NCBI RefSeq assembly: GCF_013386825.1 | Contig: NZ_JACARC010000043.1 | Location: forward strand, 54,068-118,067 | Direction: 5' to 3' | DNA length: 64,000 nt | DNA from: Pseudomonas sp. IPO3778 | Lineage (GTDB): Bacteria > Pseudomonadota > Gammaproteobacteria > Pseudomonadales > Pseudomonadaceae | In this document: positions 59,101 to 64,000 of the stretch, piece by piece | Numbering within the stretch: the stretch's first letter is position 1 | Layout: each line of letters starts with the position of its first letter | Program-made: the position numbers and the translations under genes | The notes under the pieces: generated by a model | Told to the model about the DNA's origin: nothing | The model's database searches: none | The model's input: the letters and a program-made list of their open reading frames with translations, nothing else

Positions 59101-61868
59101 TGTACGACAAGCCGCTGCGGCACGTGCTCGACGACGTCCGGAGCACCACCACCAGCCGGTTCGAAATGATCATGGACCTGGTCATCCTGATTGCCGAACT
59201 GACCATCGCCGTCGTCACTATTCCGTTTCCGGTCCTGAGCCTGGCCCTGGGTACGCTGCTGGTATTCAAGGATTCAATGCTGGCCCTGCATGCCTACCAT
59301 CGCGGCGATACCCAGGCGGCGCTGAATCACTATTTCAGCGCGCTGCTCAATGCGGGCGGTGCCGTCCTGACCGACCTGCGGCCGGTGCTGCTGTCGGCCG
59401 GCAAGCTCGTCAATAAACCCCTGCGCCATATCGCCCGCCTGCCCCGGCAGCAGGAGGCGATGACGCTGATCCAACAGCTGCCGCCCCAGCCAACCGCCAT
59501 GAGCGGCATGCGCCCGGTGGCGTTTGGCGGCGATACGTTGTGGGCGGCGCAAACGCCCGACAGCCTGGGCCGGTTCCTGCTGTTTCGGTATGACGCCGTC
59601 CAGGATCAACTGCGCTCCACCGGCAAACTGGTGAGCAAAAACGCCGACGGCCAATGGCTGCGCGCCGGGGTCGCCGGTGGTGCGCCCAAGTATGAAAAAC
59701 TCCAGACACCCTATGAACTCTCGGAAAAACTGGGCAAGCACGTCGCCGACGTCCTCGCCCCTGAAGACCGCACGGCGATGTTCCTCCTGGCACAGGGCCT
59801 GGACGACTCAATGAATACCCACATGATCTGGTCAATGCGGCACGAGTTGCATCCCGCCCTCGAATCGCACCTCACGCAGGTGCAGCGATTGACCCGTGAT
59901 GCCGATGACTTTTTTTCCAGGCTGCCGCCCCCGGTCAAGCGGGCCGAGCCCCTGGACCTGGCAGCAGACCTTCTCCCCGCCGATCTGCTGCGACGGCTAC
60001 TGGATGACGCACAGCACCTGGTGATCGGCGAATCGTACTTTTCCATCGCCAGCAAACAGTTGCTGATCGAACACATGCCGCTGCTCAAGACGCTGCACGT
60101 GAAGGCGATCTACATCGAACACCTGTGGCGCGACGTGCATCATTTGCAAACCCACTCGCGGTTCTCCAAAGGCATTTCCAAACAGGCCAAAAAACAGCTC
60201 ACGTCCACCGACCACGCCCACTTCATGGACCCTGAGGGTGAGCATGGCTATTGGAAGCTGGTGGAGGCCGCGATGCAGAACGGTATCGAGATCAGGTCGC
60301 TGAATGCCTCCACCTGTTACGACCTGGAAAACGTCCTCGGCCTGATCGACTCACGGCCAGCAGCGACGCGCCCCGTATCGTTGATGAATTACTACTCTCA
60401 CACCGTGCTCAACGCCGATATCGAAAAGGCACCCGGCGAGCGCTGGATCGCCCTGGTGGAGCACAGACGCATGAGCACCTTCCGAGGCACTCCGGGTATC
60501 GCCGACCTGCAAAAAAGCATCGCCTTGCGCATCGAAGATTCCTTCGGCCAACCGACGCGAGTGGTCGCCGATGTGGCCGGTTCCATTCCCGGAGATCCGC
60601 TGGCCAAGGGCGACCTGAAACTGTCCTTGCGCACGTCTGTGCAAGCGCTTGAACCACCGTCGCCGCGCCCTGGGCCGTCGGTGGAGCACAGCCATTTCAA
60701 TCGCTTTGACTTACCCGAGGAACACCTCGCGCTGTTTGGCCAAGAGATCACACTGCCGCTGGGCAGCAAGGAAGCGATGTTCAACACCGTCTACCCCGAA
60801 CTCGCCAGCGTCCGCCGAAACGCACAAAAGGCCTTTGAAGCCACCCGCAAAAAACTCCGGGACGACGCACAACAGTTCTTCAGCGAACACACCCCACCTG
60901 CCCGCGCGGCCTTGCCCGAGGTGGCCGAAGCCCTCGACGAAAAAGCCTTCATTGACCGGGTGTTGGAAAGCGCCGAAGGCCTGGTCGTGGGTGAGTCCCA
61001 TGGCGCCACATCGAGCAAAGCGTTCCTGAGCAACCATATGGAACACATGACGAGCCAGCGCAACGTCAAGACCCTGTACCTGGAGCAACTCACCACCGAG
61101 TTGCATCAGGCCGACCTGGATATTGCCTACAGCACCGGGATCCTGACGAACGAGCTAAGGGCCTATCTGCGTGCGCTGGACACCGGCCACGGCGTGCCAA
61201 CCAGCAGCCCTCACACCTTCTCCAGCCTGGTACAGGTGGCCATCAAATACAAAGTACGTATCCGCGCCCTCGACTGCATTGCCAGTTTGCGGGTGGACGG
61301 GGTGCGTCCGAGCCGCACCTCAATGTTCAACTACTTTGCGACGCAGGTGATCAAGGCCGACCAGTTGCGCGCCGGCCCCCACAAATGGCTGGCCCTGGTG
61401 GGCGAGACGCACCTTCACACCTACCACGGTGTGCCGGGGATCGCCGACCTCAACAAAGGCATCAGCCTGCTGCTTGCGGATGTGCCGCCCGGCTCGGGCA
61501 AGGGATTTGCGCTGGAGCCCGGCCACATCGCGACATTGCCGCCCGAGCAGAAATGGCCGCTGGTGCGCTATGACTTCAAGAAAACCATCGAAGTCGCCGG
61601 TACCCCGCCGACGTTGACCGCCACGCCGCTGAGCGGCCTGCAACAGCGCCTGAGGCGCCCTGGCGATTACCTGATACAGGGCGCCACGGACGACGCGAAG
61701 GAGATCGTCCACATGGACCGAAACCGCGTCTTGATCCACACCCCGCTGCGCCGCGACGTTAAGGGGCATTACGTCAATCGCTGGCATTTCGACAACCTGC
61801 GCTTCGCCACGCAGGAGCATCTGATGACCTTTATTGAAACCCATAAACAGATGAGAAAAATCGACTGA
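56175..61868 (+). CDS. Large toxin-like protein (dermonecrotic-toxin-type, tandem GESH domains)
   Basis: This is a single 1897-residue frame with no signal peptide. The long N-terminal ~950 residues have the style of the Pseudomonas dermonecrotic-toxin (DUF6543) family. A hydrophobic segment is at about 995-1025 (MDLVILIAELTIAVVTIPFP), suited to membrane insertion. Two related C-terminal domains follow. The second (about 1583-1790) keeps VVGESHG (Glu1607, His1609) and VGETH (His1746), as in ChaN/EreA/TIKI-like enzymes. The first (about 1262-1480) has VIGESYF and VEHRR instead and is probably inactive. No immunity gene is evident. Function inferred from layout. Confidence 0.78.
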   Translation: MSALLSDSGPSPSQLRAYLLQIGQPLPGQLPEEKPSAQLRTIEQLNTQLTEEAQRILQQVKVTYTLPAHWVLEGDQGRLNRNRINLAARKKLEALEAERVPDGRVLKRWILDQHQAALEAEARLKVEDRLLLPSDRDRVLNIPGGPSLRPAMYALSFSHRERTIEFAGAFVLTALRTPVTHLTGDTEVGDVLLFTPSRGLETFTSLNLLDRALRERMDHPAWRQELLQHLPRRDQHLGAAGTWPLQLSAIDSMPLAEHTYNALLAKQRQDIDFALGLNGSPTPTSVAQLTAEMDQAVGCTLWNLDTRLELRAQQLLDKLLHAAAPDWFRRATHAQHQTLVRHTQAYEQAREDLLALLGPAASPEHLARTQLLERLDQELDIQTLVPEQLLISTERTLMSGNAYQQQHTLTALAVRGLHVGDTQPGSAFLQDTRLTYAGQPLPPEFSAITPHYLAELLDTLQPRFDFAGEQARALGSTVVKRAMQDMVDTRLQALAYSALLQNHISTADYQLFETLKSGPGATLKASCLALHEAPLKDLWVMRQLDEKGATRRLLLCTPQAPRTEQFLAFGSERELQAHILGWSQEVPSPDRPVTMRTYLLEQLVSRIRPTYNLMLSTLGFRPDALEHQMIILGPASTYQDCLLEMSENLLAMQADEHLHRTPDWLSRASKIDRQTLADLNEDAAGAAQVYSASPGSPEQFPDFDSYLYDAAHRALNTLLGHPTPAVDPNQVYVITPREHVSYTTLYRNGYDYSLGFLNPAADTMAHFKGPAGVDLNRLNAEVVSKSIRGTWIGSRYIQQVEKTLLDPLAPHYPWRRNMALELTQLRMKKAAWESCLQGHLARSDLAWLTRSIDSLGDSRLATRALYPVYPLELCGQVIDGCYRFHHGDDVPLLYTPQSPDGIDFRAQKEFNERLKNVEGMASYYTKRVASLERRAFESTLRDLLNRLEPQQRGVYSKPVFDVPRPFEPLRDLRFYVYDKPLRHVLDDVRSTTTSRFEMIMDLVILIAELTIAVVTIPFPVLSLALGTLLVFKDSMLALHAYHRGDTQAALNHYFSALLNAGGAVLTDLRPVLLSAGKLVNKPLRHIARLPRQQEAMTLIQQLPPQPTAMSGMRPVAFGGDTLWAAQTPDSLGRFLLFRYDAVQDQLRSTGKLVSKNADGQWLRAGVAGGAPKYEKLQTPYELSEKLGKHVADVLAPEDRTAMFLLAQGLDDSMNTHMIWSMRHELHPALESHLTQVQRLTRDADDFFSRLPPPVKRAEPLDLAADLLPADLLRRLLDDAQHLVIGESYFSIASKQLLIEHMPLLKTLHVKAIYIEHLWRDVHHLQTHSRFSKGISKQAKKQLTSTDHAHFMDPEGEHGYWKLVEAAMQNGIEIRSLNASTCYDLENVLGLIDSRPAATRPVSLMNYYSHTVLNADIEKAPGERWIALVEHRRMSTFRGTPGIADLQKSIALRIEDSFGQPTRVVADVAGSIPGDPLAKGDLKLSLRTSVQALEPPSPRPGPSVEHSHFNRFDLPEEHLALFGQEITLPLGSKEAMFNTVYPELASVRRNAQKAFEATRKKLRDDAQQFFSEHTPPARAALPEVAEALDEKAFIDRVLESAEGLVVGESHGATSSKAFLSNHMEHMTSQRNVKTLYLEQLTTELHQADLDIAYSTGILTNELRAYLRALDTGHGVPTSSPHTFSSLVQVAIKYKVRIRALDCIASLRVDGVRPSRTSMFNYFATQVIKADQLRAGPHKWLALVGETHLHTYHGVPGIADLNKGISLLLADVPPGSGKGFALEPGHIATLPPEQKWPLVRYDFKKTIEVAGTPPTLTATPLSGLQQRLRRPGDYLIQGATDDAKEIVHMDRNRVLIHTPLRRDVKGHYVNRWHFDNLRFATQEHLMTFIETHKQMRKID

Positions 61869-62061
61869 CCCTCAGTGGGCGCTCCTTGAATGCACGGGGG
61901 CGCCCTTATCCAAAAACGACCGTCCGTCAGCCACGATCAGTGAATCCTGCCTCCACGAAAAAACCGTTTCAGCTCTCGCCAGGGCTGCCGATACACCCGT
62001 ACTACCCCATCGCTGGGCGCTCTTCCAGCACACACCGCAAATCTGTTCCTGGAGGAATTCG

Positions 62062-63981
62062 ATGAATCGTTGGTTCGGCAATATCAGTGTAAACATGAAA
62101 CTGGGCCTGGGCTTCGGCCTGGTACTGGTGCTCACTTCGATCCTCGCGCTCACCGGCTGGACCAGCCTGGGCAGCCTGATCGATCGCAGCAACTGGATGA
62201 GCGACATCACCCAGCTCAACGCGTCGCTGACCAAACTGCGGATCGTGCGCCTGCAATACATGCTGGCCAACGGTGACGAAACCGTGGCGCAAAACGTGCA
62301 GACCAACCTCGACAGTTTCGCCGCCCAGCAACAAAAACTGCTGGACAGCTTCAAGAGCCCGGACAATCTCAAGCTGCTCAACGAGCAAAAAGCGATCATC
62401 AGCTCCTATCAGCAGTCCTTGAATAAAATGCGCGAGGCCTACCGCAACGGCAACGCCGCCCGCCAACTCATGGGCGACAAGGCAGACATCGCCAACGCGC
62501 AGATCAGCGCCCTGGATGCCAGCGTGCAGCAGATGCCCGACAGCGCCGAGCGCTTCACCCAGTTCCAGGCCGTGACCAGCGCCAAGGAACAGTTCCAGCT
62601 GGCCCGCTACGAAGTGCGCGGCTACACCGGCAACGTCAACGCCGAGACGGAAGCCCGTGCGGCGGCGCAGATCGAGAAGGCCATCAGCGGTTTGAAAGAC
62701 CTGCATGCGGCGTTCGGCGCCAGCCAACAGACCGCCCTCAGCGCACTGGAAACCGCCCTCGGCGCCTATCGCAGCGCGGTACAGAATTACAAGGCGGCCA
62801 ACGCCAACATCGTCTCGGCCCGGGCAGAAATGACCACCCAGGGCACCGACATTGTCACCCTCAGCGACAAGCTGTACGACATCCAACTGCAACGCCGCGA
62901 CGCCGAAAGCGCCCAGGCCCGCAGCCTGCAATTGATCAGCACCTTGCTGGCGTTGCTGGTGGGCATCGTGGCGGCCGTGATCATCACCCGCCAGATCACC
63001 CGCCCACTGCGCGAAACCCTCGCGGTGGTGGAACGCATCGCTTCCGGCGACCTGAGCCACAACAACCAGGTGACGCGCCGCGACGAACTGGGCGTGTTGC
63101 AACAAGGCATTCAGCGCATGGGCACGACCCTGCGTGAACTGATCAGCGGCATCCGCGACGGCGTGACCCAGATCGCCAGCGCCGCCGAAGAGTTGTCGGC
63201 CGTGACCGAGCAGACCAGCGCCGGGGTCAATAGCCAGAAGATCGAGACCGATCAAGTGGCCACCGCCATGCACGAAATGACCGCCACCGTGCAAGAAGTC
63301 GCCCGCAACGCCGAACAAGCCTCCCAAGCCGCCTCGGCCGCCGACGGCGAAGCCCGGGCCGGCGACAAAGTGGTGGCCGAAGCCATCGCCCAGATCGAAC
63401 GTTTGGCTGCCGAAGTGGCGCGCTCCACCGACGCCATGACGCACCTGCAACAAGAGAGCAACAAGATCGGCAGCGTGATGGACGTGATCAAGGCCGTGGC
63501 CGAACAAACCAACCTGCTGGCGCTCAACGCCGCCATCGAAGCCGCCCGCGCCGGTGAAGCCGGGCGCGGTTTTGCGGTGGTCGCCGACGAAGTGCGCGGC
63601 CTGGCCCAGCGCACCCAGAAATCCACCGAAGAAATCGAAGGCCTGGTGGCCGGTTTGCAGAACGGCACCCAGCAAGTGGCCGCCGTGATGAACAACAGCC
63701 GCAGCCTTACCGACAGCAGCGTCGAACTGACCCGCAAGGCCGGTGTATCACTGGAAAACATCACCCGTACGGTGTCGAATATCCAGTCGATGAACCAGCA
63801 GATTGCCGCCGCCGCCGAACAGCAGAGTGCCGTGGCGGAAGAGATCAGCCGCAGTATTGTGAATGTGCGGGACGTGTCGGAGCAGACGGCAGCGGCCAGC
63901 GACGAGACGGCCAAGTCGAGTGTGGAACTGGCGCGCCTGGGCGGGCAGTTGCAGCAGATGGTCAGCCATTTCCGGGTGTAA
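62062..63981 (+). CDS. Methyl-accepting chemotaxis protein
   Basis: The 639-residue receptor has one N-terminal helix (residues 10-30), a ~255-residue periplasmic helical bundle, a second helix near 290-312, a HAMP domain (ITRPLRETLAVVERIASGDL) and a long signalling coil with the conserved tip (EQTNLLALNAAIEAARAGE). It ends about 19 bp before the window edge. No CheB/CheR pentapeptide is seen at the C-terminus (QQMVSHFRV). The ligand is unknown. GGAGG precedes the ATG. Confidence 0.95.
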   Translation: MNRWFGNISVNMKLGLGFGLVLVLTSILALTGWTSLGSLIDRSNWMSDITQLNASLTKLRIVRLQYMLANGDETVAQNVQTNLDSFAAQQQKLLDSFKSPDNLKLLNEQKAIISSYQQSLNKMREAYRNGNAARQLMGDKADIANAQISALDASVQQMPDSAERFTQFQAVTSAKEQFQLARYEVRGYTGNVNAETEARAAAQIEKAISGLKDLHAAFGASQQTALSALETALGAYRSAVQNYKAANANIVSARAEMTTQGTDIVTLSDKLYDIQLQRRDAESAQARSLQLISTLLALLVGIVAAVIITRQITRPLRETLAVVERIASGDLSHNNQVTRRDELGVLQQGIQRMGTTLRELISGIRDGVTQIASAAEELSAVTEQTSAGVNSQKIETDQVATAMHEMTATVQEVARNAEQASQAASAADGEARAGDKVVAEAIAQIERLAAEVARSTDAMTHLQQESNKIGSVMDVIKAVAEQTNLLALNAAIEAARAGEAGRGFAVVADEVRGLAQRTQKSTEEIEGLVAGLQNGTQQVAAVMNNSRSLTDSSVELTRKAGVSLENITRTVSNIQSMNQQIAAAAEQQSAVAEEISRSIVNVRDVSEQTAAASDETAKSSVELARLGGQLQQMVSHFRV

Positions 63982-64000
63982 ACACACCTTCAACGCAAGC

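Overview
The window reads as a Pseudomonas chromosome, most likely of the P. fluorescens group. The evidence is the gene order (rlmE / yhbY / greA-carB-carA / dapB-dnaJ-dnaK-grpE / recN / fur-bamE / rnfH-ratA / smpB / lldR-lldP-dld / ssrA), the high-GC codon use, REP-like palindromes and close matches to Pseudomonas-type proteins. The organism call is inference from content; no database was searched.

Positions 1-22122 are conserved backbone. They hold RNA-processing, pyrimidine/arginine and lysine biosynthesis genes, the heat-shock chaperones (two good sigma-32 promoters), recN with an SOS box, divergent fur/bamE, a lactate-use cluster with a clear LldR operator but no lldD, and the tmRNA gene.

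Positions 22100-47042 are accessory DNA inserted at the 3' end of ssrA, with three imperfect copies of the tmRNA 3' end (22100, 39163, 46982). Island A (22123-39190) looks like a P4-like integrative element: a tyrosine integrase, an AlpA-type regulator, a primase-like zinc-finger protein and a RecA-fold ATPase bracketed by two four-iteron clusters, and a second integrase. Its cargo is a reverse transcriptase + family-A DNA polymerase pair and a Hachiman (hamAB) pair. Island B (39190-47008) carries a type I restriction-modification operon (hsdR, hsdM, hsdS) translationally coupled to a SIR2-domain gene, between two ~0.7-kb direct repeats.

The most striking structure is a three-copy RNA element (24990-25184, 39357-39545, 47176-47370). 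It has the layout of the phage P4 CI-RNA immunity locus. Two hairpins show the same 8-nt loop and a third segment between them is complementary to it. The loop sequence differs between the three loci but is matched inside each one, so each appears to have its own specificity. All three lie upstream of a small DUF6124/DUF3077-like gene.

Positions 47700-64000 return to chromosome-like DNA: two small genes, an ArnT-like glycosyltransferase, an OprD-family porin, a LysR regulator with a YfcC-type transporter and a CocE/NonD-type hydrolase, a 1897-residue toxin-like protein with an intact and a degenerate copy of a GESH-type domain, and a chemotaxis receptor.
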